This document shows positions 1 through 6,248 of a DNA stretch of 7,761 nucleotides, in pieces. The notes below the pieces were generated by a model. It saw nothing but the letters and a program-made list of their open reading frames with translations, was not told where the DNA came from and did not search any database. Where the stretch lies: positions 1 to 7,761 of the forward strand of contig PWHX01000040.1 in assembly GCA_003555415.1 (NCBI GenBank). Direction: 5' to 3'. Made by a program: the position numbers and the translations under genes. Within the stretch, counting starts at the first letter, position 1. Each line of letters opens with the position of its first letter. This DNA comes from Syntrophomonadaceae bacterium. Its GTDB lineage: Bacteria; Bacillota; Dethiobacteria; SKNC01.

Positions 1-123
1 AAACAAATTGGTTTTAGATTAACTACTAAAAACCTAAAAGGAGAAAAGCTTCTTCCATCTATTTTAGGTTTTTGCCGGGAACTTTTGGATCTTGCAGATA
101 AGAAGGCAATACCTTATAATTAA
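1..123 (+). CDS. mfd: C-terminal fragment, probably transcription-repair coupling factor Mfd
   Basis: An open frame enters from the left edge and ends at TAA 121-123, leaving 40 codons. The visible peptide begins KQIGFRL and continues through LLPSILGFCRELLDLADKK, an amphipathic helical tail. I cannot identify a domain from so short a piece. The assignment to Mfd rests mainly on position: in B. subtilis and many Clostridia mfd is immediately upstream of the prsA/spoVT/yabM/yabN cluster. A beta-strand (GFRL) followed by a helix is compatible with the end of the regulatory D7 domain of Mfd. Mfd is the cytoplasmic ATP-dependent translocase that removes stalled RNA polymerase and recruits UvrA. 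A promoter-like sequence for the next gene lies inside the last codons. The reading frame is solid; the gene name is inference. Confidence 0.55.
   Translation, partial: KQIGFRLTTKNLKGEKLLPSILGFCRELLDLADKKAIPYN
92..120 (+). promoter_or_regulatory. Candidate sigma-A promoter for the PrsA-like gene
   Basis: TTGCAG at 92-97 and a perfect TATAAT at 115-120 are separated by exactly 17 nt. The -10 is consensus; the -35 keeps only TTG. The site lies in the last codons of the upstream gene, just before its stop, so transcription would begin near 127 and give a leader of about 60 nt to the start at 186. This would let the foldase be expressed independently of the upstream gene. Confidence 0.45.
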
Positions 124-170
124 TAACGTATAACAATGAAGGATATTTTTTTGATAATAAGGAAAAAATA

Positions 171-176
171 GAAAGG
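171..176 (+). promoter_or_regulatory. Shine-Dalgarno site that decides the prsA start
   Basis: GAAAGG at 171-176 directly abuts the first in-frame ATG (177), which is too close for initiation there, but lies 9 nt before the ATG at 186. This favours 186. A weaker AAGGA near 159-163 could serve 177. Confidence 0.5.
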
Positions 177-185
177 ATGCTAGTA

Positions 186-1121
186 ATGAGTTTATTTTTT
201 AAGAGACTGGTGCCATTAGTAGTATTTATTATTATGACGGGTCTTCTTTTGATATCTTTTGTGGGGTGTCAAACAGAAGATGTTGTAGCTGAAGTAAATG
301 ATCATGAAGTCACCCGCAGTCAACTGGAGGAAAGGATGCTTTTATTTGACTTTCTGATGCCGGAATATGCACAATCTCTGGAAGAAGATGAGTCTTTTAA
401 AACCTTTGTGGAACAAAACCTTTTAAGTTCCATGATTCAAGGACATTTAATTGAGCAGGAAATTGATAATTTAGGGTTAACAGTTGATGAAGAAGAGATA
501 GAAGCCAACTATCACACGGAAGTAGAAGAAATGATATCAGAGCAGTTCCAAACAGAAGAAAATTTTTATGAGAGGTTGGAAGATCTAAATCTTTCTGAAT
601 CAGTTTTAAGAGAACTTGTCCAGGAAAGCTACAAGACAAAAGTTTTGTATGACCATGTTGTAGAAGATATTTCCCAAGAAGATGCAGAAAGTTTCTTTGA
701 AGAAAATAAAAATCATTTTATTACACCTGCCAGTGTTAAGGTATCTCATATTCTGGTAGAAGATGAAGAAGAAGCAGTTCAGGCCTTTGAACGTATAGAA
801 GATGGGGAAGACTTTAATGAAGTTTTAGAAGATGTTTCTATGGACCAACCGGGAGAATTCTTTATTACTGAAGGCGACCCTAATTATGACCAGGATTTTA
901 CTAACGCTGCATTCAAGTTAACGGTGGGGGAAATTGGTTCTCCAGTGGAAACACAATTTGGATGGCATATAATTAAGCTACACGAAAAAGAGGATGAAGC
1001 TGTCTACAGCTATGAAGAGGTTAAGGAAGAAGCTTTAGCTTTAAAGCAGGAAGAGGTTTTTTCCCAATATTTTGAAGAACTGTATCAAAAAGCAGATATT
1101 ACAAATTATATAGAAGGTTAA
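186..1121 (+). CDS. prsA: PrsA-like peptidyl-prolyl isomerase lipoprotein (SurA_N / parvulin)
   Basis: Predicted extracytoplasmic foldase of about 311 aa that would help exported proteins fold at the outer face of the membrane. Numbering is from the alternative ATG at 177 (subtract 3 for the preferred start). A basic start (KR at 9-10) and a hydrophobic segment at 11-30 end in SFVGC, so Cys31 is the likely lipidated residue; Phe at the -3 lipobox position is not ideal. A SurA-type N-terminal chaperone region (AEVNDHEVTRSQLEERM) follows at about 38-54. The parvulin rotamase domain spans about 185-270, with SHILV (His191), GEIGSPV and FGWHII (His264) recognisable. The usual GGDLG stretch between these is absent and replaced by residues about 225-240. 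The mature protein has, by hand count, 77 Asp/Glu against 16 Lys/Arg. No terminator separates it from spoVT. The family is secure; catalytic competence is uncertain. Confidence 0.85.
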   Translation: MSLFFKRLVPLVVFIIMTGLLLISFVGCQTEDVVAEVNDHEVTRSQLEERMLLFDFLMPEYAQSLEEDESFKTFVEQNLLSSMIQGHLIEQEIDNLGLTVDEEEIEANYHTEVEEMISEQFQTEENFYERLEDLNLSESVLRELVQESYKTKVLYDHVVEDISQEDAESFFEENKNHFITPASVKVSHILVEDEEEAVQAFERIEDGEDFNEVLEDVSMDQPGEFFITEGDPNYDQDFTNAAFKLTVGEIGSPVETQFGWHIIKLHEKEDEAVYSYEEVKEEALALKQEEVFSQYFEELYQKADITNYIEG

Positions 1122-1137
1122 TATTTTAAAACAAAAA

Positions 1138-1168
1138 TGAATAAAACTTTCTCTCTAGATATATACTA
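1138..1168 (+). promoter_or_regulatory. Candidate sigma-G (forespore) promoter for spoVT
   Basis: TGAATA at 1138-1143 matches the sigma-F/G -35 consensus (TGMATA), and TATACTA at 1162-1168 matches the -10 (CATWMTA) at six of seven positions, with an 18 nt spacer. In B. subtilis spoVT is transcribed by sigma-G. The -10 also resembles a vegetative TATACT, so sigma-A use is possible. Confidence 0.5.
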
Positions 1169-1202
1169 AAATAAGGAAGGACTAAAATGTAATTGAAAGC
1201 AG

Positions 1203-1212
1203 AAAAGGAGGG
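1203..1212 (+). promoter_or_regulatory. Strong Shine-Dalgarno site that decides the spoVT start
   Basis: AAAAGGAGGG lies with an 8 nt spacer before TTG 1220. The longer frame from TTG 1193 would place this ribosome-binding site inside the coding region and has no such site upstream. Confidence 0.8.
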
Positions 1213-1219
1213 AAGGTGT

Positions 1220-1774
1220 TTGAAAGCAACAGGAATCGTAAGACGCATTGACGACCTAGGCAGAGTAGTTATACCCAAAGAAATTAGAAGAACTTTACGT
1301 ATAAGAGAAGGCGACCCATTAGAGATATTTGTTGACCGAGACGGTGAAGTTATATTAAAAAAATATTCACCGATTGGTGAACTGGGTGACTTTGCTCAAG
1401 AATATGTTGATTCCCTTTACGAAGCAATTGGTCATATTGCCTGCATAGCAGATAGAGATACAATTATTGCAGTTTCAGGAGCTCCGAAAAAAGAATTTTT
1501 AAACAGGCCTTTGAGTCCGGCGGTAGAAAAGGTTATGGAAACTAGAAAAAGCGTTTTAATAAATGATACTGCTGAGCACTCTTACTATAAAGAGAGTGAA
1601 GAAGAAGGGGTAATTAAATTTTCAGCAGAAGTTATTGCCCCTATTATTGCTGAAGGAGATCCAATTGGTGCCGTTATTCTTGGGACAAAAGACAAGGACA
1701 CGCAAATGACGGACCTGGAGCAAAAATTAGTAGAAACTGCGTCGAGCTTTTTAGCTAAACAAATGGAACAGTAA
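1220..1774 (+). CDS. spoVT: Stage V sporulation transcriptional regulator SpoVT
   Basis: SpoVT is the AbrB-family regulator that modulates sigma-G-dependent genes in the forespore. Starting at TTG 1220 the protein is 184 aa, close to the B. subtilis length of 178. It begins MKATGIVRRIDDLGRVVIPK, which as I recall it is identical to the B. subtilis N-terminus. Residues 1-50 form the AbrB/SpoVT swapped-hairpin DNA-binding domain (GRVVIPKEIRRTLRI, then GDPLEIFVDRDGEVILKKY). The rest is the GAF-like C-terminal domain, including a GDPIGAVILG stretch and a terminal LAKQMEQ, both typical of SpoVT rather than AbrB or Abh. The start is chosen by the Shine-Dalgarno site and the family N-terminus; TTG 1193 would add nine residues the family lacks. 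It has its own candidate sigma-G promoter and a strong terminator, so it is probably monocistronic, with some read-through from prsA. Confidence 0.96.
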   Translation: MKATGIVRRIDDLGRVVIPKEIRRTLRIREGDPLEIFVDRDGEVILKKYSPIGELGDFAQEYVDSLYEAIGHIACIADRDTIIAVSGAPKKEFLNRPLSPAVEKVMETRKSVLINDTAEHSYYKESEEEGVIKFSAEVIAPIIAEGDPIGAVILGTKDKDTQMTDLEQKLVETASSFLAKQMEQ

Positions 1775-1809
1775 ATCTTATTTTAACATGGCAGTCCGGT
1801 TCGGTATAG

Positions 1810-1845
1810 AAAGTAGTAACACTCAGTTACTACTTTTTTATTTTA
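1810..1845 (+). terminator. Rho-independent terminator after spoVT
   Basis: AAAGTAGTAAC (1810-1820) pairs perfectly with GTTACTACTTT (1826-1836) around the five-base loop ACTCA, and is followed by a T-rich tract to 1845. An 11 bp stem plus U-tract is a clear intrinsic terminator closing the spoVT transcript. Confidence 0.93.
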
Positions 1846-1860
1846 AGTATTGTTGTTTAA

Positions 1861-1869
1861 TGATATAAT
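1861..1869 (+). promoter_or_regulatory. Candidate extended -10 promoter for the flippase-mazG unit
   Basis: TGATATAAT contains a perfect TATAAT at 1864-1869 preceded by the TGn extended -10 element. The region 17 nt upstream (TTTTAA, 1841-1846) is a poor -35, as is tolerated with extended -10 promoters. It sits immediately beyond the spoVT terminator and before the flippase gene, as expected for a new transcription unit. Confidence 0.5.
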
Positions 1870-1903
1870 AACCTTTGATTGTTAATTTTAGCTGCTAAAG
1901 GTG

Positions 1904-1912
1904 AAAGGCGGG
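1904..1912 (+). promoter_or_regulatory. Shine-Dalgarno site that decides the flippase start
   Basis: AAAGGCGGG lies 9 nt before TTG 1922. It differs by one base from AAAGGAGGG. The upstream in-frame GTG at 1901 has no comparable site before it. Confidence 0.6.
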
Positions 1913-1921
1913 AAAATTACA

Positions 1922-3547
1922 TTGCTTGGCAAACAGTCTTTTATTAAGGGAGCCGTAGTCCTCACTTTAGCCGGGCTTACTTCCAGATTAATGGGAGCCG
2001 TATTTAGAATTGCTCTGGCAGCCATGATTACAGATGAAGGAATTGGGCTTTATCAATATGCCTATCCTATATACGTTGGATTACTTACCATATCTACCGC
2101 TGGAATTCCCATAGCTGTTTCTAAACTAGTTTCGGAAAAGCTGGCGGTTAAAGATTACTACGGAGCCAACCAGGTCTTTAAAGTGGCTTTAACCATTTTG
2201 ACATTGAGTGGTTTGACCATAAGTCTGCTTATGTTTTTGGGTGCAGAATACCTGGTTGTATATATAACCAGGGACCCCAGGGCAATAGTTCCACTTTTAA
2301 GTATTTCACCGGCCATTTTTTTTGTAGCCGTAATGTCTGCTTTCCGGGGGTATTTTCAGGGTCACCAAACTATGGCCCCCACGGCTGTTTCTCAGATTAT
2401 TGAACAGTTGAGCAGGGTGGGCATTGCCCTGTTTCTGGCTATTTACCTTATACCCATGGGGTTAGAGTATTCTGCTGCAGGCGCTACTTTTGGAGCGGTG
2501 GCAGGAGCCATATTTGGCCTATCTTTTTTATTTGTTCTTTATTTAAAACAAAAACCAGAGACGGCAAAACAGATCAGGAATCAAAAGGTTAAAGAACATA
2601 CCAACTATTTACAGGTGCTGTACAAAATTGCTCGCCTGGCTATCCCTATAACTGCCGGCAGCCTGGTGTTACCTCTGATATCTCTTTTAGATCTTACTAT
2701 CGTCCCCCAGAGGCTTCATGTAGCAGGCTTTACTACGGAAAGGGCTACGTCTCTTTATGGACAGTTAACCGGGATGGCTACCCCCCTGGCCCATATTCCT
2801 GCTATTATAGCTATATCCTTGGCGGTTAGTCTGATCCCATCTATATCTGAGGCTTTGGCCCTTAACAATCAACACATAATAAGAAGAAACTCAGACCTTG
2901 CTATAAGGTTAACTTTAATTTTAGGGCTGCCTGCGGCGTTAGGTTTATTTATCCTGGCAGAGCCTATAACCATGCTGTTATTTAATAACGTGGAGGCAGC
3001 CATACCGTTAAGATTTATTGCATTTAGTGTAATATTTCTTACCCTTTACCAGACTACTACAGGTATTTTACAGGGTTTGGGCAAAACAGTTCTGCCGGTA
3101 AAAAATATGTTACTGGGTGCTCTTGTTAAGGTGATTTTAAGTTGGACCCTAACGGCCATTCCCGATGTCAATATTCAGGGTGCTGCCTTTGCTACCGTTT
3201 TAGGTTTTGCCCTCTCTTCTTTACTTAACTTAGATGCGGTGTGCAAACAAATAAGGCTAAAAATAAATTACAGCCAGTACATTTTTAAACCTGCAGCAGC
3301 TGTTATGGTTATGGGTTTTTTGGTTTACATAGTATATTATTACACTGATCAACTGTTAACAGGGATGTATTCAGTTTCCCTGGTTAATGCTGTAGCTACT
3401 ATACTGGCTATTTCAGTAGGAATATTGAGTTATGGTATAATGTTATTTGTTACTGGAAGTATAACAAAAGAGGATTTACACTTGATTCCTAAGCTTGGTC
3501 CTTACCTGGTAAGATTGGCTAATGCACTTCACATACTGAGGGGATAA
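1922..3547 (+). CDS. spoVB: SpoVB/MurJ-type polysaccharide (lipid II) flippase, MOP superfamily
   Basis: Integral membrane protein of about 541 aa from TTG 1922, with roughly 14 hydrophobic segments spread along its whole length, as in the MATE-like fold of the MurJ/SpoVB/Wzx transporters. These proteins move lipid-linked cell-wall precursors outward across the membrane; SpoVB acts in spore cortex formation. Diagnostic stretches are the start MLGKQSFIKGAVVLTLAGLT (close to SpoVB's MAKQTFLKG), GIGLYQYAYPIY, STAGIPIAVSKLVSE, AFRGYFQG and TGILQGLGK. By position it corresponds to B. subtilis yabM, between spoVT and yabN. By its N-terminus it looks nearer SpoVB or YtgP, so the symbol names the family and not proven orthology. 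GTG 1901 would add seven residues but lacks a ribosome-binding site. Its stop is 3 nt from the mazG start, which implies cotranscription and probable translational coupling. Confidence 0.9.
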   Translation: MLGKQSFIKGAVVLTLAGLTSRLMGAVFRIALAAMITDEGIGLYQYAYPIYVGLLTISTAGIPIAVSKLVSEKLAVKDYYGANQVFKVALTILTLSGLTISLLMFLGAEYLVVYITRDPRAIVPLLSISPAIFFVAVMSAFRGYFQGHQTMAPTAVSQIIEQLSRVGIALFLAIYLIPMGLEYSAAGATFGAVAGAIFGLSFLFVLYLKQKPETAKQIRNQKVKEHTNYLQVLYKIARLAIPITAGSLVLPLISLLDLTIVPQRLHVAGFTTERATSLYGQLTGMATPLAHIPAIIAISLAVSLIPSISEALALNNQHIIRRNSDLAIRLTLILGLPAALGLFILAEPITMLLFNNVEAAIPLRFIAFSVIFLTLYQTTTGILQGLGKTVLPVKNMLLGALVKVILSWTLTAIPDVNIQGAAFATVLGFALSSLLNLDAVCKQIRLKINYSQYIFKPAAAVMVMGFLVYIVYYYTDQLLTGMYSVSLVNAVATILAISVGILSYGIMLFVTGSITKEDLHLIPKLGPYLVRLANALHILRG

Positions 3548-3550
3548 TTT

Positions 3551-4735
3551 ATGAAAAAAATTTATCTAATAGGGCTGGGCCCGGGGGAAAAAAATGAACT
3601 AACCCTCAGGGCCTGGGATTTACTTAAAAATGTTCAACCTTTATTTATTCATGATTCTACCTGTTCTCTTGTCCAGGAGTTGGAGCGGGAAGGGGTTAAA
3701 CCCGAGTTCCTGGATCATTACATAATGAATGGTGACATCAGTAAAATTAGTGTTGAAATTTGCAAAAGAGTTTTGGATGCAGCAGAGAGCAAAGGGAAGG
3801 CTGCTTTTGCCGTTCCGGGCAATCCCCTGGAGGATAATGATACCGTCAGGTTGATTATTGATTCTGTAAAGAAAAAAAATGACTGGGAAGTGGAAATTGT
3901 CCCGGGTATTAGCCCTCAGGAGGATTTAAATAGCACGGGTTTTAATAAGAAAAAAGAATGGGATGATCTGGAAAAGGCCCTGACCCTTCTAGTAGAATCT
4001 ATGGCAAAACTAAGGGGTCCCGAGGGCTGCCCCTGGGACCGAAAGCAGAGCCATAAATCCTTAAAGCCTTACCTGATTGAAGAGGCATATGAAGCGGTTC
4101 ATGCCATTGACCAGTCAGATATGGAAGGTTTATGTGAGGAGCTGGGAGACATTTTTTTACAGATTGTTTTTCACAGTCAGCTGGCCCATGAGCGGGGGGA
4201 GTTTTCCTTGCAGGACGTTATTCAAAAAATAAACGAAAAAATTACTCGCAGGCACCCTCATGTTTTTGGTCAAGAAATAATTAAGGATGCTGAGGCTGTC
4301 TCTTTAAAGTGGTCAGAAATAAAGTTAAAAGAAAAGAACAAAAAGAATCTTTTTTCTATGCCTGTTGGACTACCTGCCTTAAAACGGGCTCAGAAAATAC
4401 AACAGCAGGCAGCCCGTCATGGTTTTGACTGGAATAATGTAGAAGGAGCCTGGCTAAAGATAAAAGAAGAACTAAAAGAGCTAGAAAGCGTATATAATAC
4501 GGGACATAGGGATAAAATAGAAGAAGAGATAGGAGACCTAATTTTTGCCATTGTTAACGTATCCCGGTTTTTAAAAATAGATGCAGAACTGGCCTTGGGA
4601 GCTACAGCAGAAAAATTTTTGCGAAGGTTGGACTATATTGAGCAAAAAGTAAAGGAAGAAGGAAAGGATTTTAAAGATTATAATCTGAAACAGCTAGACA
4701 TATTTTGGGAAAAGGCTAAAAATAAGGGTTTATAG
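3551..4735 (+). CDS. mazG: YabN-type MazG nucleotide pyrophosphohydrolase with a shortened methylase-like N-terminus
   Basis: Predicted cytoplasmic NTP pyrophosphohydrolase (NTP to NMP plus PPi) that clears aberrant nucleotides. Residues 1-121 are the first half of a tetrapyrrole (class III SAM) methylase domain: LIGLGPG at 6-12, AVPGNP at 87-92 and VPGIS at 117-121. The sequence then passes almost directly into the MazG part, missing roughly 80-90 residues of the methylase C-terminal half. The total of 394 aa compares with about 489 for B. subtilis YabN. The first MazG domain contains RGPEGCPWDRKQSH (155-168), EEAYE (177-181) and ELGD (197-200); the second contains EELKE (306-310) and EIGD (326-329). 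Both therefore keep the EExxE...ExxD metal-binding pattern. ATG 3551 has a GAGGGGA site overlapping the end of the preceding gene. Hydrolase function is well supported; methylation is doubtful. Confidence 0.93.
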   Translation: MKKIYLIGLGPGEKNELTLRAWDLLKNVQPLFIHDSTCSLVQELEREGVKPEFLDHYIMNGDISKISVEICKRVLDAAESKGKAAFAVPGNPLEDNDTVRLIIDSVKKKNDWEVEIVPGISPQEDLNSTGFNKKKEWDDLEKALTLLVESMAKLRGPEGCPWDRKQSHKSLKPYLIEEAYEAVHAIDQSDMEGLCEELGDIFLQIVFHSQLAHERGEFSLQDVIQKINEKITRRHPHVFGQEIIKDAEAVSLKWSEIKLKEKNKKNLFSMPVGLPALKRAQKIQQQAARHGFDWNNVEGAWLKIKEELKELESVYNTGHRDKIEEEIGDLIFAIVNVSRFLKIDAELALGATAEKFLRRLDYIEQKVKEEGKDFKDYNLKQLDIFWEKAKNKGL

Positions 4736-4748
4736 GGAAAAAAATAGC

Positions 4749-4778
4749 TTGTTTTGCAGGAGTTTTTAAAACTATAGC
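4749..4778 (+). promoter_or_regulatory. Weak candidate promoter for hup
   Basis: TTGTTT at 4749-4754 and TATAGC at 4773-4778 are 18 nt apart in the 93 nt gap between mazG and hup. Each box has four of six consensus bases. HU genes are usually more strongly expressed than mazG, so a separate promoter is reasonable, but the match is modest. Confidence 0.3.
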
Positions 4779-4828
4779 GAATAAGCTTAAGTGTAATATT
4801 AAATAACCATTGTAATAGGAGGGATTAT

Positions 4829-5101
4829 GTGAATAAGTCGGAACTTATTAGTGTAGTAGCTGAAAAATCAGGTATGACCAAAAAAGACACTGAAAAAGTT
4901 GTGAATGCTGTTTTTGAAAGCATTACTGATGCGTTAACAAAGGGTGAAAAGGTGCAGCTAATTGGCTTTGGAACCTTTGATTTAAGAAAACGCAAAGAGC
5001 GAGAAGGCAGAAACCCTGCAACCGGCGATGTAATAAACATTCCGGAAGCGACCGTTCCTGTTTTTAAAGCGGGGAAAGCTTTAAAAGAAAGTGTTAAGTA
5101 A
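4829..5101 (+). CDS. hup: HU-family nucleoid DNA-binding protein
   Basis: A 90-aa histone-like HU protein that binds and bends DNA as a dimer and organises the nucleoid. The N-terminal helical dimerisation part (MNKSELISVVAEKSGMTKKD) leads into the signature GFGTFDLRKRKEREGRNPAT, and the beta-arm carries the conserved RNPATG with its intercalating proline. The C-terminus VPVFKAGKALKESVK is typical. Length is standard. The start is GTG 4829, preceded by AGGAGGG (4817-4823) with a 5 nt spacer. It overlaps an out-of-frame ATG at 4827 that is followed at once by TGA. hup between mazG and yabP is a frequent clostridial arrangement. A strong terminator follows, so HU message ends here. HU rather than IHF, because Gram-positive bacteria generally use HU. 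Confidence 0.97.
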   Translation: MNKSELISVVAEKSGMTKKDTEKVVNAVFESITDALTKGEKVQLIGFGTFDLRKRKEREGRNPATGDVINIPEATVPVFKAGKALKESVK

Positions 5102-5124
5102 AACTGACATAAGTGTTTTTATTC

Positions 5125-5156
5125 AATTAGGTTCCTTAAGGGGCCTAATTTTTTTT
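5125..5156 (+). terminator. Rho-independent terminator after hup
   Basis: AATTAGGTTCC (5125-5135) pairs with GGGGCCTAATT (5140-5150), including two G-U pairs, around a TTAA loop, and runs into eight T residues ending at 5156. It separates the hup transcript from the SpoIID/LytB gene, which must then rely on read-through or its own promoter. I found no convincing promoter between 5157 and 5203. Confidence 0.93.
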
Positions 5157-5203
5157 GCTGCTATATTAAATAATAAATATCTTAGATTTGATAATAATAA
5201 AAA

Positions 5204-5212
5204 AAGGAGGTG
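5204..5212 (+). promoter_or_regulatory. Near-perfect Shine-Dalgarno site that decides the SpoIID/LytB start
   Basis: AAGGAGGTG complements the 16S anti-Shine-Dalgarno almost fully and stands 9 nt before GTG 5222. The longest frame begins at GTG 5210, inside this site, and TTG 5213 is only a few bases away, so both are unlikely starts. Confidence 0.8.
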
Positions 5213-5221
5213 TTGTTAAAA

Positions 5222-6220
5222 GTGATAAAAGATAAAAATATTATAATTGCTATTGTTTTTCTAGCTGTAGTTCTAGCTATAGCCGGAGTAAGCAGATTAA
5301 TTGGACCAAGGGTTGAAGAGAAACCCTCCCCTTTACACCAGGGAGCAGCTCCTGAAATTCCTGAAGAGATAAGTGAAGGTGAAAATCAAGAACCCACCTT
5401 AAAGGTGTATATTAGTGAAGAAGATAAAGTAGAAGAGATGCCCTTTGAAGATTATATTAAGGGCGTAGTAGCGGGTGAAATGGAACCTGACTGGCATGAA
5501 GAGGCTCTGGCAGCCCAGGCCATTATTGCTAGAAGCTTTACTTTACAAAAAATTGAGGAAGATGGGGGCGTTCCGGAAAGAGATGCTCATGCTTCTACAG
5601 ATATAGAAGAGTTTCAGGCTTATGATGCAGATTCCATAACGGAGCAGGTAACTCAGGCTGTGGATAATACCAGAGGTGAGGTGGCTGTTCACAAGGGCGA
5701 CTTTATCCGGGGATGGTTCCATGCTTTCGCAGGACCCAGGACAGCTTTAGCCAATGAAGGGCTGGGTTTTGAAGATCCCAATCCTCCTTATATTCATATA
5801 GTTGACAGCCCTGGCACCGATATTATACCCGAGGAAGAAGGGGACTGGGAAGAATCTTTCGACAAGGAGAAAATAAGAAAAGCTATACAGGAGCATACCG
5901 GAGATGATCCCGGCGAAGTGACAGAATTTGAAATTGCCAATAAAGGTCCTTCTGGAAGGGTTACAGTATTTAGAGCAAACGGCAAACAGATTGAGGCACC
6001 GGAACTGAGAATAGCTCTAGGAAGTGAAGAAATGAGATCTACCTTCGTAGAAGATATAGAGGTTGAGGAAAATGAGATTACTTTTAGTGGAGCCGGCTTT
6101 GGTCACGGCGTGGGAATGTGCCAGTGGGGAGCACGGGCCCAGGCGGAAGAAGGCCGCTCTGCAGAAGAAATCGTAGACTATTTTTATAAAAATATTGAAA
6201 TAGTAGAGCTTTGGGATTAA
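5222..6220 (+). CDS. SpoIID/LytB-domain protein, membrane-anchored
   Basis: Predicted extracytoplasmic protein of 332 aa (B. subtilis SpoIID is about 343) with an N-terminal membrane segment at residues 6-28, an acidic proline-rich linker to about 58, then the SpoIID domain. SpoIID is a peptidoglycan lytic transglycosylase needed for engulfment. Family motifs are VYISEEDKVEEMPFEDYIKG (62-81), GVVAGEMEPDW (81-91) with the likely catalytic Glu86, ALAAQAIIARSF (95-106), and a C-terminal GFGHGVGMCQWGA (292-304). The middle differs from classical SpoIID: the Cys-containing CQAY region reads EEFQAY, and the expected SGG or AGG motif reads AFAGPRT (168-174). It resembles other clostridial SpoIID/LytB proteins with FH...AGG.TA..EGL, so it is probably a paralog and not SpoIID itself. 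It has 71 acidic against 25 basic residues after the anchor. It occupies the place where rqcP (yabO) is usually found. Substrate and stage of action are unknown. Confidence 0.88.
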   Translation: MIKDKNIIIAIVFLAVVLAIAGVSRLIGPRVEEKPSPLHQGAAPEIPEEISEGENQEPTLKVYISEEDKVEEMPFEDYIKGVVAGEMEPDWHEEALAAQAIIARSFTLQKIEEDGGVPERDAHASTDIEEFQAYDADSITEQVTQAVDNTRGEVAVHKGDFIRGWFHAFAGPRTALANEGLGFEDPNPPYIHIVDSPGTDIIPEEEGDWEESFDKEKIRKAIQEHTGDDPGEVTEFEIANKGPSGRVTVFRANGKQIEAPELRIALGSEEMRSTFVEDIEVEENEITFSGAGFGHGVGMCQWGARAQAEEGRSAEEIVDYFYKNIEIVELWD

Positions 6221-6248
6221 CCTGGATTAGAGAAGCTATCTAAATAAA

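Noticed and set aside
397..639. Open frame on the minus strand inside the PrsA-like gene
   Set aside because: It lies wholly within a well-supported gene, has no ribosome-binding site and gives a peptide with no recognisable family.
4761..4773. Short perfect palindrome AGTTTTTAAAACT downstream of mazG, considered as a terminator or operator
   Set aside because: The arms are six A/T-rich pairs with a one-base centre and no T-tract follows; too weak for a terminator and common by chance in AT-rich DNA.
4825..5040. Open frame on the minus strand across hup
   Set aside because: It is a shadow of the conserved HU coding sequence, whose protein is unambiguous.
5155..5183. TTGCTG-17-TATCTT as a promoter for the SpoIID/LytB gene
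   Set aside because: Both boxes are poor, and the first overlaps the T-tract of the hup terminator. A promoter is needed here but this one is not convincing, and no sigma-E, -G or -K match is clear either.
5794..5985. Open frame on the minus strand inside the SpoIID/LytB gene
   Set aside because: Short, without translation signals, and opposite a conserved domain.
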